Position numbers and translations under genes: made by a program | In this document: positions 54,147-64,000 of the stretch, piece after piece | How positions within the stretch are numbered: position 1 is the first letter of the stretch | Layout: each line of letters starts with the position of its first letter | Notes under the pieces: model-generated | What the model was told of the DNA's origin: nothing | Database searches by the model: none | What the model saw: only the letters and a program-made list of their open reading frames with translations | Assembly (NCBI GenBank): GCA_008692225.1 | Contig: VICG01000004.1 | Span: 1,612,501-1,676,500, forward strand | DNA length: 64,000 bases | Reading direction: 5' to 3' | DNA from: Monilinia fructicola | Taxonomy: Eukaryota > Ascomycota > Leotiomycetes > Helotiales > Sclerotiniaceae

Positions 54147-54155
54147 AAAAACAAC

Positions 54156-55060
54156 ATGTCCATCACCCTCTACCCGCCCGTGCGCGCCCCAACCCTCGAC
54201 CAAGAACTCCTCGCCGAAGCGGGCGCCCGCGTCCACCCCACCCCAGTACAAGACGCACGATTTCTCCGCGCGCTTCCAGAGCATCTACGGCCGACCAACC
54301 AGCACGTACCACGCCTGGGCGCGACTCTGGACGATGCCCACCCGCGGGGGCGTACTCGCGGGGACGGCGCCCGCGACGACGGCGAACTTCCTCGCTTTTG
54401 CGGGCCACGGGGGCGCTTTGTCGAGTTTTGCGTGGGGGTCGATGCGCGTGGGGCGGGACGGCCGGTGGGGAGGGGCGAGATGGAGGGCGCGTGGGTGAGG
54501 GTGCTGGTGGGGATGTTTGAGGAGATGCGGGGGGGGGCGGGAGCGGATGAGGGCGTTTGTTGGGAGGCGGGCGGGAGGGGGAGGGCCGGCTGTTGATGAC
54601 GATTCGGGAGGTGGAGGCTGAGATGAGGGTGGTGTTGCGGAGCGCGGTCGAACAGGTATGTGCATGCGTGGGGGGGGGGGTTGGGTTTGGTGTTTTGCTA
54701 GGGCGAGGGGGGGGGGGGGGCTTGAGGATATTGGTGGGGTGGCTAACGATCTTGGCGGGATAGAGATTCGGTCGGGATGCAGAAGCATACTGGGAGAGGA
54801 AGTGGAGGGTCCATGGGTTGAGGTATCCAGACTTGGATGTCAAGGTACGTCCGACTCCTTTCCCTGATCCTTCCCCCCCATCTCAAGCTTGCGAGCCCGC
54901 TAACCCTCTGTTCTCTTCCCAGCGCGTAACCGACTGGGCCGTCGAAGCACCATTTCAGAAATCCCTCCTCAAGCCCGAAGACGTCAATGACGACGATTAC
55001 GACGAGACGGGCGATGAGCATGAGCATGAGCATGAGCATGAGGATGGAAATAGAATATGA
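54156..55060 (+). CDS. Uncharacterised GC-rich gene, conserved fungal type (frame broken)
   Basis: Three exons, 54156-54655, 54764-54844 and 54923-55060, with GTATGT...ATAG and GTACGT...CCAG introns. Exon 1 has changes of frame at C/G runs: one extra base at C4 54241-54244, two at G4 54467-54470 and 54472-54475, and two more in G runs at about 54528-54537 and 54575-54586. Taking out five bases leaves 237 residues in one frame. The product starts MSITLYPPVRAPTLDQEL, has a central part with YGRPTSTYHAW and a small-residue hydrophobic stretch (GGVLAGTAPATTANFLAFAG), and ends in an acidic EH repeat. I recognise no named family. Codon use in exon 1 is far more G+C-rich than in any neighbour, which is unusual here. 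Confidence 0.68.
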
Positions 55061-56564
55061 GGATCGTGGTGAGCGTGTGGGCGAAAAGGACGATTCAGCA
55101 GTCGCCATAGATGATATCGAGACGACGCAGGAGGTGACGTGGAATTGCAGACGGGAGAAAATGCAAGGTGCGACGGCAGAGGACTCGGATGCGAAGCAAA
55201 ACATGGAGGAGAAGGCAGGAGTCAAGTTGCCCACGGAAGGAGAGACCGCGGGTACGAGGGAAACTCTCAAGCAAGAGATGAGGCTGGAGGAGTCTGACGG
55301 GATGCATGGAAGTTTAGCTTTTAGCGATTAGCCTCTTGAATGTTGCGAGGAGAGGAGACCGGAGGAGTAGATGCGGGACGGTGTTGGCCGGTGCCGGATG
55401 TGGATCGAGATGTGGATGGGTAGGAGGATATGTGCAGCTGGGTTGTAAACTCGTTGTTCAACTTCGTGTGAAGTTATTCGACAGTCTGTAGAGGATCAAA
55501 CTAAGAAGAATGACATTAGAGCGATAGATGAAAGAATTAGACCTTTACTTCTTGCTATGTGGATATTATACATATTTGTTGATACCGTGAATTGCAAGCG
55601 TAAGTAAGTCTCTGCTGTCATTCATCCCACTCAAACTCCAATGAAAAACTCCCCTCCTATGAAGGATGAAACTGTAAATAATCTCTAATTCACACGTAAC
55701 TAGAACGGACTTCCTACCTGGATCGAGGGGACTCTGGATATACTGTCACTTCATAACATAAGGCTCGGAGCTCTTTCTGGAGACTTACTATACCATGAAT
55801 TAATCGCACCTCTTTGCAAAAAGATACCTTACGCGCTAATTTGCAATCATACTTAGATAATTGCCTATCATTCCCATCGGCCTCTTTGACTCCTCTCTGA
55901 TTTAAACTCTCGCTTAGTGGGGTCGATACCTACAACTATCACTTACGAGTATTGGTCAAGTTTTCACATTGTAATGAATAAAACATGTAAAGTATATTTC
56001 TTAATTCACATTCCTACATAACCTAATGTACTTTCCATAAGTTCACTATCCCAACCCATTCCACCCTACCCGACCCTACCCTACCCTACCCTAACCTATC
56101 CAATCCTACCCTGTCCTAGCCAATCAAAGTAAAAATAAACGCCCAACATGCAATACCGGCGAATCTGAAGGAAATAAAAGAAATACATGATTGTGCGAGT
56201 ACATGCTAAGTAATTTAAAAGGTTTCCCTCGTCCAGAACTCCGATGAATTCACTTCATTCCCAAACACCCATCACTTATGCAAAATCGAGTCAGAACCAA
56301 AGGAAATCGCGAGAAACATGCCACCAATCCAATCCTATCCAATGGTGCCGATCCATGCTTCCTTTCCTTTGTCTACCTTCCAGTTTACTGCACCAAAAAA
56401 ACACCGTCCTAGTAGCAAGTAGCAAGTAAAGCAAGTAGTAAGTGAGCCCCTCCATCCTTGATAAAATCATACCTATCCATCCATACATCCATTTATACTC
56501 CTGAGCGAAGACATCGAAGGAGAACAAGAAGTAGAAACAGGAAAGAAATAGAACCTGAACTGAA
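55061..56564. other. Spacer
   Basis: No gene seen. A 114-codon plus-strand frame (54987-55331) overlaps the previous gene in another phase and continues into its 3' flank. A CCCTA array lies at about 56062-56095; it differs from the fungal telomere repeat. Confidence 0.55.
56062..56095. repeat. ACCCT/CCCTA pentamer array
   Basis: About six tandem CCCTA units with one CCCGA and one CCCTAA variant, in gene-free DNA. Confidence 0.8.
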
Positions 56565-58422
56565 TTATTCCCATCTCCCCTCGATCTCAACGGCTTTTGC
56601 GCCAGCGACTCTCCTCGCACTTCCACTCCCAGCCCCATACAACATTTCCATCAACTTCCCCTTCTGCGTTTCTCTAACTTTTCCTAGATACCCACTGGCA
56701 TCTTCTAGACCTTGGATTTGCTCTTCGACTCGAATCGTACTACTGTTTGTCCTTACGAGAGGGCTGACTAGTTTCTTTCTCAGATAGTCTAGATTTGCTC
56801 GCAAAGTTAATAATTTGCCGTTGTGGTCAAGAAGGACGGATTTGTTTTGGATAGTCTTGGAACGTATGTTGGCGAGGAGCTTTTTATTCTTTTCGAATTT
56901 ATGGAGGGTGCTCGAGGAAGGACCGAGAAGTTTGGTCCAGAGAGAGGAGAGAAGTTTATCTTCGTCCATTTCTTGGGTGTCTAGTTCGCGGGAGGCGCTA
57001 CGAGATAATGCTTTAAACTGATGATCAATTTTCTCAAAAATGCGAAAGAGAGCAAGAGCATGAGTGAGCTCGGAGCTAATCGCATCTTCGAGAACCGAGA
57101 GAAATTCATTGAATGTTCTTTGCAGGGTCTGGCGTGTTCTTTGAGGCGATGACATGCCGAATATGTTTGTTGCGACAACACCGATTCTGGTCGGAGTGCC
57201 GGTCGGAGTCTCAAAAACACCCACTCGACTGAGGAGCGTGTGTATATTGTCAAAGGCTGAATTAAGAGGTGATGGTGGAAGATGATTAAGTTGAGCAAGT
57301 TCCCGTTTGGCCCAATCCATAACGATTAGAATACTAGATATGTCAGATGATGTCACAACACAGAAATAGAAAATGTTACCCATCGACGTCTCCATCCACG
57401 TTAGCAAAGAATCTAGTTAACTCAATAGACAAGTCTTTGAGAGTTTCACTCAGTTCATCAAGTTCCGCAACAATGACGGGCGCAGAAGTCATATTTGTCG
57501 AGCGCACACTCTCACAAAGATCCCAGACGGCAATACCTGTCTGCTGTATATCACCAATCTGCTGAATTCCATTTTCGGAATAAAAGATTAGAGGCTCAAA
57601 GGCTCTTGCGAGTCCTGCGACCTTGATAAGATCTGGGACAGGGGTAGTTGGGAAGGTTGAAAAATGTTCGTAGGGTTAGGATAGAAATGATCGCCACCAC
57701 CAGAGCACTGCATTATTGAAGCCCATGAACTCATAATCTTCTCAAGTCTTAGACTCATGGATGAAAATGCAGCTTCAAAAGGTTCTGTACGATGTTGTAC
57801 TTCCGTTTTGAACGCGAACCGAATAACTTTTTATACATCAGCATTTGAACCAATACAATTGCACCAAGTTTCATACAGTTGTTCGGGTTCTCCATAGAAG
57901 GTGCCAGTGCGCCACCTTCGTGGCCATTCTCCTGTTTGATGACAGTGCCGAGCGTCTTTCCCAAATCACGATTCCGAGGAGGGTGTGAATCAGGCGACGG
58001 ACTTCTCTTCTTCTCCGGCGATATTGAACCGGTTGGCAATCGCGTCCTTACCGCCGCCGCAAGAGTCGGATCAGATCCCCCACCCTCATCCGCGCTTTCA
58101 TATTCGGGGCTGCTCTCTCTCGAAAAGTTCCCTATGCCTCTTGCCCAGTATGTTATTATGCCGATTCCAAAAGCCGCTGCTTCGGTTGCCGTTTTCCTCT
58201 CGTCTCCATGCTGGTGGACTGTAACCACCCCGGGATACCGAGTCTCTCAGTTCGTCCTCCGAGTCCGTGTCGCTGCGAAACCCGAATGTTGGGAGGGGTA
58301 GCCAAAATGACGAGGGGGTTGTGGTCTATCTCTATGCTTCCTTGTTCGAAATCCTGCAGAGATGCGTTTAACGAAGGATGATCGTCGAACATGCCTTCCA
58401 GCTCCTCTATCGTCGTTCCCAT
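56565..58422 (-). CDS. Conserved coiled-coil protein of unknown function (frame broken)
   Basis: Two exons, 58422-57380 and 57333-56565, joined by a 46-bp GTAACA...CTAG intron. The N-terminus (MGTTIEELEGMFDD) leads to a Ser/Arg-rich segment, then a conserved part (LARAFEPLIFYSENGIQQIG, QQTGIAVWDLCESVRS), and after the intron a long helical part (MDWAKRELAQL, PSPLNSAFDNIHTLLSR, RTRQTLQRTFNEFLSVLED, KLLTLRANLDYLRKKLVSPL). It resembles a conserved filamentous-ascomycete protein without an assigned role. Four run-length changes break exon 1: plus-strand G3 58291-58293 and A4 58123-58126 (one too many), A2 57898-57899 and A5 57660-57664 (one too few). Allowing for these gives 603 codons plus stop, but an in-frame TAA remains at 57831-57833, so the gene could also be non-functional in this strain. 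Confidence 0.72.
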
Positions 58423-59159
58423 GATTCTGATTGTTGGGATGATTCTTCAGTGATCTTGTTGATGCGCTCCACGTGGGTAAAGGAAACCTTCTGATTCGGA
58501 CAAAGTAGAGATATGCGAACGATATGATTATGATCAGCAGAAAGTACTAGGTGCGATGTTGAAGTTAATCAGAGTGAAATGAACTTGATTTTGGATAGTA
58601 AATATGGACATGACCATCCAAAAAGAGTCCTCCCTTGAATGATTGTTTACCGTCGCGTAAACGTGAAGAATTTATGAATGTGATTCATATGACTATGCGA
58701 CTCTTATTCCTTTTTTGACGTGTGAATGCGCAAAGGGAGGGTGTTATGTGTGTGGGTTGGGGTTTATGTGAGTGAGGGAGTGAGGGAGTGAACTGATAGC
58801 GATAATTGATAATCGATAATCGATAAGTGGGAGAAGATGGAAAAGGCGAAGGGATGAAATGATGTGGGTGGGTGCTCAGGTTGCAGGTGGGTGGATGGAT
58901 GGATGGTGTGCAGTATACGGAGTAGTACAGTACGGGATAGAGGGAGGAGGGAGGAGGATAGGATACGGTCGAGGGAAATAGAGTTGGAGCGTTTAAAGCG
59001 TGGATGATGATGGATGAATGGATGATGGATGATGGGGGAGGGGGAGGGGAGGGGGGGAGGGGTGTGGTGGGGGTGGTGGGATGTGAGTGGTGGGTGGGAT
59101 TATTAAGTGGACCTCGATTGGTGGATTATGATACTAACCTTATATAAGCGTAAAATGTA

Positions 59160-59340
59160 GTGGGGTGGGGTGATGATTGGAATATGGATGGATGAGAGAG
59201 ATGGATGGATGAGGGAGATGGATGGATATGGGGATGGATGGATAGGGATATGGATGGATATGGAGATGGATGGATATGAATATGGATGGATGGATGGATA
59301 TGGATATGGATGGATATGGATATGGATATGGATATAGATG
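59160..59340. repeat. GGAT/GGATAT imperfect array
   Basis: About 180 bp of GGATG, GGATAT and GGAT units of mixed length. It reads as an Ile/Ser/His/Pro repeat on the minus strand, which is not a gene. Confidence 0.9.
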
Positions 59341-60375
59341 TAAGGAGGGAGAGAGGGAGAGGCAAACAGGGAAGGAAGGGAACGTACTAAGGCCCTAGCT
59401 ACCTAGCCTAGTACGTAGACCAGTAAGTAAGGAAGGAAGGAAGGAGCGAAGAAGGAATGGGAAATATGAGTATATGGATGGATCCACGGACAATCGAACA
59501 TAAACCCAAATTACCTAAATAGGCAATAAATAGGCAATAAATAACGTAGTGGAGGCAGATGGAATCTATTTTTTGATACTTTGTGATAAAATAGGCCCAG
59601 GTGGGTACTAGGCAGGTAAGATAGTAGATAGTAGATAGTAGATACTAGATACTAGATACCAGATACTGTAATAATCAAACCCCACCACACCTCCAGCTCA
59701 TCTTTCCACTCAGTATTGTATTCTGCCCTTTGAGCTGCCTCTAGGGCTACTGTAGCATTATTTCTCATCAAAGTTCCTCCTACTCTGTACATTTTAGTTA
59801 AATGCATATTTAATGAGATAATAAAGATGGGTATCCATGGATTTATATAATATAATATAAATCTTTATAGATAGTATTTATATAATCGTTATATGGAGAT
59901 GTAAATCTGCGATCTTTATTACTAGAGTAGATAGTAGAGAGTAAAAAATAGAGTATCTACCTATTTATATAATAAGATTATTATTTTAACTACTAGGTAG
60001 ATATATCACTATTACTACTATTACCATCACCACCGTCCTTATCATCACATTATTAATATATATATATATATATATAATTATAATAATAAAACATGGCTTA
60101 AATACATTATAGTTACTATATTCTACAAATACAAGGACAACCTTGAAGTATAATACAGATGGATAAATATATAAATACTTTCTCTCCCTTTTTCTTCCCT
60201 TCTTTTCCCTTTTCTATCTTTTAATCTTTTTATATATCTTTTTACCTCTTTATCTCTTTACCTTTTTATTTTTTTACCTTTCTACTTTTCTACCTCTCGA
60301 CCTCTTTATCTACCCATCACACCACACTACACCATACCACATCACCCTGCCCATCACCTACTAATAAATACTCAC

Positions 60376-60490
60376 AATACAATACAATACAATACAATAC
60401 AATACAATACAATACAATACAATACAATACAATACAATACAATACAATACAATACAATACAATACAATACAACACAACACAACACAACAC
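60376..60490. repeat. AATAC array (19 copies) followed by AACAC (4 copies)
   Basis: Nineteen perfect tandem AATAC units (60376-60470) change abruptly to four AACAC units (60471-60490). The switch is a single T-to-C variant that has itself been amplified. Confidence 0.95.
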
Positions 60491-61423
60491 AACAACTTCT
60501 CTCCCCTCCCTCCACTCACCCACCACCCACCCACTTTTCCCATCCTCAACCACCAATCCAACCACCGCTGCGTTGTCCATCCATCTAGCCCCCCTAATCC
60601 CAGCCCAACACCTCCCACCCAATCGCACCCCCCCAACGCCCAAATCCAAAGGATGAAGAACCGCAAGAAGCCCCCCAGCGATTGGTCGCGCCGCACCGCC
60701 CAACACGTACACGATCGTCTCCTCGGCCCTCTCACCCAATCAGCGCCGTGGCTGAGATACACCCATGAAACACATACCCAATGCCGGTATCGTATCGTAT
60801 CACTCACGCGCGAGAGAAGAGATCGGGCGATCAAAGCGTTTTGTCGGTACGTATGTATGTATGTACTATGTACAGTATGTCTGTATGTATGTAGGTAGGT
60901 AGGTAGGTAGTACAGTATGTACGGAGTGCGTGCTACTGTAATTATGGAGGACTTCGACTTTCCCTTGCGTGGAGTTTGCTTCTCGCCAAAAATGTACCGT
61001 GAAGCTTAGAATGTCTTTGTTACCCGAACCAGCCATCGCATTATTACAGTCTTCAATCATAATGTGCTGAATCACTTTGTCTTTCAAAAGACAGCTTTTC
61101 GCATACGTCACAATCTTCTTTTGCCCCCTTTCTTTTGGCCTGTAGAACATCAAATGCCTTTCATTTCATGCATGATGTTGTGACTATCTAAAAATGCTAC
61201 CTATTCGCTATGCTGATTACAAAATATACTACAGTTGCTTTCCCAAGGCTTGTGTGGTTCCTCCGACCCCCTTGCTCGCCATCCCTCAAGTGTGTTGATT
61301 TCGTAGATATTGTATCATTTTGAATCACAGTACCGATAAAATCTGAAATCTGTCGTCTGCTTTGCTGTCCAGAGATTGATTCGTGTGCAATTTGTGTAAA
61401 AGGAAGAAGGCTCATCATCATCA

Positions 61424-64000
61424 TCATCTTCCACCCGCCATTACACTTCTGTAGTATCCCAAGCTCAAATCAATCGTGTGCTTCAGGTATCTATCCTCTG
61501 TGAGGGGCAATCTCAAAACCTTTGGTAAGTCCACGTTCTGTTTGACGTGGTTAGTACTAGTCACACGAGGGGGGCCGATGGAATCTTCTTACTTCACCCT
61601 TCTTCTCCATCTCCACCACGGCCTTCGCCACTACTCCACTAATCGTTTCGATGGCCACTGTCTCCATAAAAGCGGGGTGGCGCGATTCCTCCACGACGGC
61701 CGGTAAACCAGCCAACAATCTATCCAATACCGCAAGATCGAGCTCTTGGCTCTTCTTTTGGGTTTCAAGTAAGGTGAGGAAGTCCTGATAGATTTCACCA
61801 CCCAGGTGCCACTCGGAGATGGCATTCTCTTTACCCTCAAAGCTTGCAAGGATTTTGCGAAGGGTGACATAGTCATATTCGATGATTGCTTTGGGAGCAA
61901 CCTCCTTTGCAAAAGTGCGGTGAGCTTCCTCGAACAAGCCAGCTTTGGTCAGACATTCAACTTCGCTAAGTGGATCCTTCCTGACACTTCGAGTGTACAA
62001 TGCTTTTGCCTCCCAGATCCATGCCACTGGGATCTTGTAGTTTTGAACCAAGGTGATGAAACTCTGGCTATCTTCGGAGCCGATCTTGGCAGCATGTCGT
62101 GCAAGATGGTCTTGGATGGATTTTGCTCGAGCGTTGGTCGACGACAAGTGAAGTAGAACGAAAACTGCATCGAGCCAATACCCTTCATTGTTAAGCTGAG
62201 AAGCGAAGGCCAAAGTAGTTTGGTCTTTCTTTTCCTCAGCAGCTCCCTGATAATCCAGTGCACCAAAAGAAGTTAAAGCTCGACTCAATTGCCAAGAAAG
62301 GCGCATATCCAAGGGTGATAATTGTGAATTCTCAGGCCGTAGAATTGCCTCCAGATCTGCATCATCGTAGGCATACAGTTTTAACAGTCCCCAAAGAAGA
62401 TCCTCGCGTTCATTAAGCTGTTCATCTTGCCATAACTTGGGAATCTTCTGTTCGACGTACCAGGCCTGAGGCCTGGACGTCTCCTTATCTTGGGCCATGT
62501 CTTCGTCGAAGATCTTTACTGCACTGTCAAGTTCTTCGTTTGCTTTAATCGCATACCACAGTCTCAGGCCAAATGCTTGTCGCCAATCAAGTCCGAAGCG
62601 CTTTGAAATAACGAAGGACTCAATGCGATCTTCCATATGAGGTGCTTTGTTGCCATCACAGACACAAACATTTCCTGCAAGGAGTTCGTAGAGAGCTCGA
62701 ATAGGCTGACTGAATTCAGAAAGGGCTTTTGTGCTCTGCCATTGCGACAACTGCTCACGAATATCTTTCTTGAGACTTTCCTTGCCACCAATCATTGCAA
62801 CAAGTGTAGCAAGATGGAAGTTCTTGCCGTTGACAAGATGTCCACAAGCTTCTGGGATGTTGTGACCGGACAATGAGGCGATGGCCTTTTCTTCATTTGA
62901 TCTAGCCATTGCGACATGTTGCGCTGATGCCTGAGAAACCAACTTTTGCCAAAATGCAGACAGCTTGTCTTTGCGTAAACGCTCGGTCGCATTTTCAATA
63001 TGCTCAAGTTCTTCAGGGATATCAATAGCGTCAAAGAGAATGCTAGCGAGTTCCCAAACGAGCTTTTCATGGACTACCGATGGATCTCGGACATTTTGCT
63101 CATCGAAGAAGTCCAGGAAAGAATATGAATCTGGTAAAGCTGCATAAGGAACGCCCTCGAAATCTTCAACAACTGTCAAATATTGATGTTTCTTCAACGC
63201 ATCCGCTGAAGACTCGTTGGAAAATTTGGCGAACCGAATGTTACTGGCCTCAGCGATTCCACTCTTTTGAATAGTGAGGAGGCCATCCTTCTCACGAGCC
63301 CTACGCGATTTAGTGAAAGGCTTGGAATCGGCAGATGCGGCGTATACTAAGGTGCCATCCGGACCCCAGCTTGGTTTGACGGAGTCATGGAACGCGCGAT
63401 CCCCTTCCGGCATCTCTGACTCATCATCACCAATCCTGGATTTTTTGTTGAAGGGTTTCTGTAAATACAATTGCTTAGCATTCTACTACATAAATATTAG
63501 GTACATGAGTGGACGCAACGGACGGTCCCGTGAACTATCATCATTGCGTGCAGAAAGGTTCAGCAAGGAAAACCAACCTCAAAATTATCACCCCTCTTAT
63601 GATTAGAAACCTTTATAGGACTTGCGACCTTTCCGAACAAGTCATTATGAACATCCATAATAGACGCAAATCCATGTGTGTTAGAAAAGTCCTTGTTAGC
63701 TGTTGGGATTTCAGTTCGTGTCAAGGCAGACTGCTTTTCGTTTCCATGAACATCAATGAGGCTTTTGAGAACAGCACGATCCTGCTTCTTTGGACTGGCA
63801 GTTGCTCTCAATGTAGCCGCCCAATCATTTGCTGCCGGGAATCTAAGCTTAGACGGTGTATCCAGCTTTTGTGCTCTTGCCCTAGCTCGAACAATTGCAC
63901 CAGGTGTCCCAAATTCTATCGTATCATCTCCATCTTGCGAGTCCTCCATTTGCTCCGCGGTATTGTCAATTTCTGGAAAAGAGCCCGCCATCTCTTGATC
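61424..64000 (-). CDS. NUP145: Nucleoporin Nup96/Nup145C region of NUP145 (5' part beyond window)
   Basis: Scaffold nucleoporin of the Y-shaped (Nup84/Nup107-160) complex. In view are the 3' exons: the end of one exon (64000-63578), a long exon (63458-61593) and a last exon (61519-61424), with GTTGGT...ACAG and GTAAGA...AAAG introns. They encode 794 residues without a frame break. The long exon shows the helical Nup96 domain (for example LSGHNIPEACGHLVNGKNFHLATLVAMIGG and LLWGLLKLYAYDDADLEAIL), and the protein ends LPLTEDRYLKHTIDLSLGYY. The frame is open at the window edge. In this family the Nup98-like FG part and the autoproteolytic HFS site lie upstream, so outside the window; whether this gene has them cannot be seen. 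Confidence 0.9.

Larger units (their letters stand above)
51097..54155. other. Gene-poor AT-rich stretch ending in repeats
   Basis: About 3 kb. 51.1-52.7 kb is AT-rich with only short open frames. 52.7-53.6 kb is CA-rich on the plus strand with a TATG microsatellite at about 53300-53335. From 53903 the CCATCATCA array leads into the CAA-rich leader of the next gene. No gene seen; longer frames through the array (53734-54498) only reflect its period. Confidence 0.55.
58423..61423. other. Repeat-rich gene-free stretch
   Basis: Three kilobases without a supported gene, between the coiled-coil gene's promoter and the 3' end of the nucleoporin gene. Contains TACGGAGTA (58916-58924), a G-rich block at about 59035-59090, a GGAT array, highly AT-rich DNA at 59.8-60.3 kb with an AT tract (60055-60077), and a long AATAC array. 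The 140- and 157-codon minus-strand frames across the AATAC array are products of its period. Confidence 0.65.

Noticed and set aside
53734..54498. 254-codon plus-strand frame through the CCATCATCA array into the 54-kb gene
   Set aside because: It is the repeat read in frame (Ile/Ile/Thr) and then a correct stretch of the 54-kb gene in its shifted frame. The gene model from 54156 explains the conserved part.
56062..56095. Possible interstitial telomere repeat
   Set aside because: The unit is CCCTA (five bases), not the fungal CCCTAA; only one unit matches the telomeric hexamer.
60317..60834. 140- and 157-codon minus-strand frames with Tyr/Cys/Ile/Val/Leu repeats
   Set aside because: They only translate the AATAC array (period 15 bases = 5 residues).

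Overview
This is nuclear DNA of a filamentous ascomycete, most likely a leotiomycete of the Sclerotiniaceae (Botrytis/Sclerotinia type). The genes have short introns (about 45-105 bp) with GT...AG ends, lie far apart and sit on both strands. The intergenic DNA is AT-rich and full of microsatellites. Several proteins are of filamentous-fungal type: a Pab1 with a charged insertion in RRM4, a USP-domain protein with a very long N-terminus, an ADGF-type adenosine deaminase and a Nup96-type nucleoporin. The taxon is inferred from protein character, not from a database search.

Layout: 1-4.9 kb no recognisable gene, repeat-rich; 4.9-8.7 kb (-) HECT ubiquitin ligase of the Hul5/UBE3C type; 11.6-14.1 kb (+) poly(A)-binding protein PAB1; 16.1-18.4 kb (-) universal-stress-protein family; 18.4-23.2 kb gene-poor; 23.2-24.5 kb (-) mitochondrial ribosomal protein uS7m; 25.2-25.6 kb (-) a 96-residue single-dsRBD protein; 28.4-29.7 kb (+) nitronate monooxygenase; 30-35 kb fragments of at least three broken or unresolved genes, one with a CCCH zinc finger; 35.7-37.2 kb (-) multi-pass membrane protein; 38.9-41.0 kb (-) adenosine deaminase; 42.1-43.4 kb (-) SRP40/Nopp140-like nucleolar protein; 44.6-49.1 kb (+) exocyst subunit Sec3; 49.85-51.1 kb (+) broken MFS transporter; 54.2-55.1 kb (+) GC-rich uncharacterised gene; 56.6-58.4 kb (-) coiled-coil protein; 58.4-61.4 kb repeats; 61.4-64.0 kb (-) 3' part of the NUP145/Nup96 gene, which runs off the window.

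The genes do not form a cluster. They are housekeeping functions (translation, mRNA binding, ubiquitin, secretion, nuclear pore, nucleolus, mitochondrial ribosome) with metabolic genes between them.

The most striking signal is systematic. Seven genes (HECT, PAB1, uS7m, SRP40, SEC3, the 54-kb gene and the 58-kb gene) have reading frames broken by single-base length changes in short mononucleotide runs, nearly all one base too many. Undoing only those changes makes every spliced length a multiple of three and links the conserved domains. Five other genes (USP, nitronate monooxygenase, membrane protein, adenosine deaminase, and NUP145 as far as visible) are clean. Breaks in essential single-copy genes point to consensus-sequence error, not biology, and anyone using these coordinates must allow for it. 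The MFS gene looks like a real relic because a segment is missing as well. Other points of interest are a strongly over-represented intergenic palindrome TACCTAGGTA, A-rich tracts before PAB1, the mini dsRBD gene and a GC-rich gene island behind a CAA-repeat leader.
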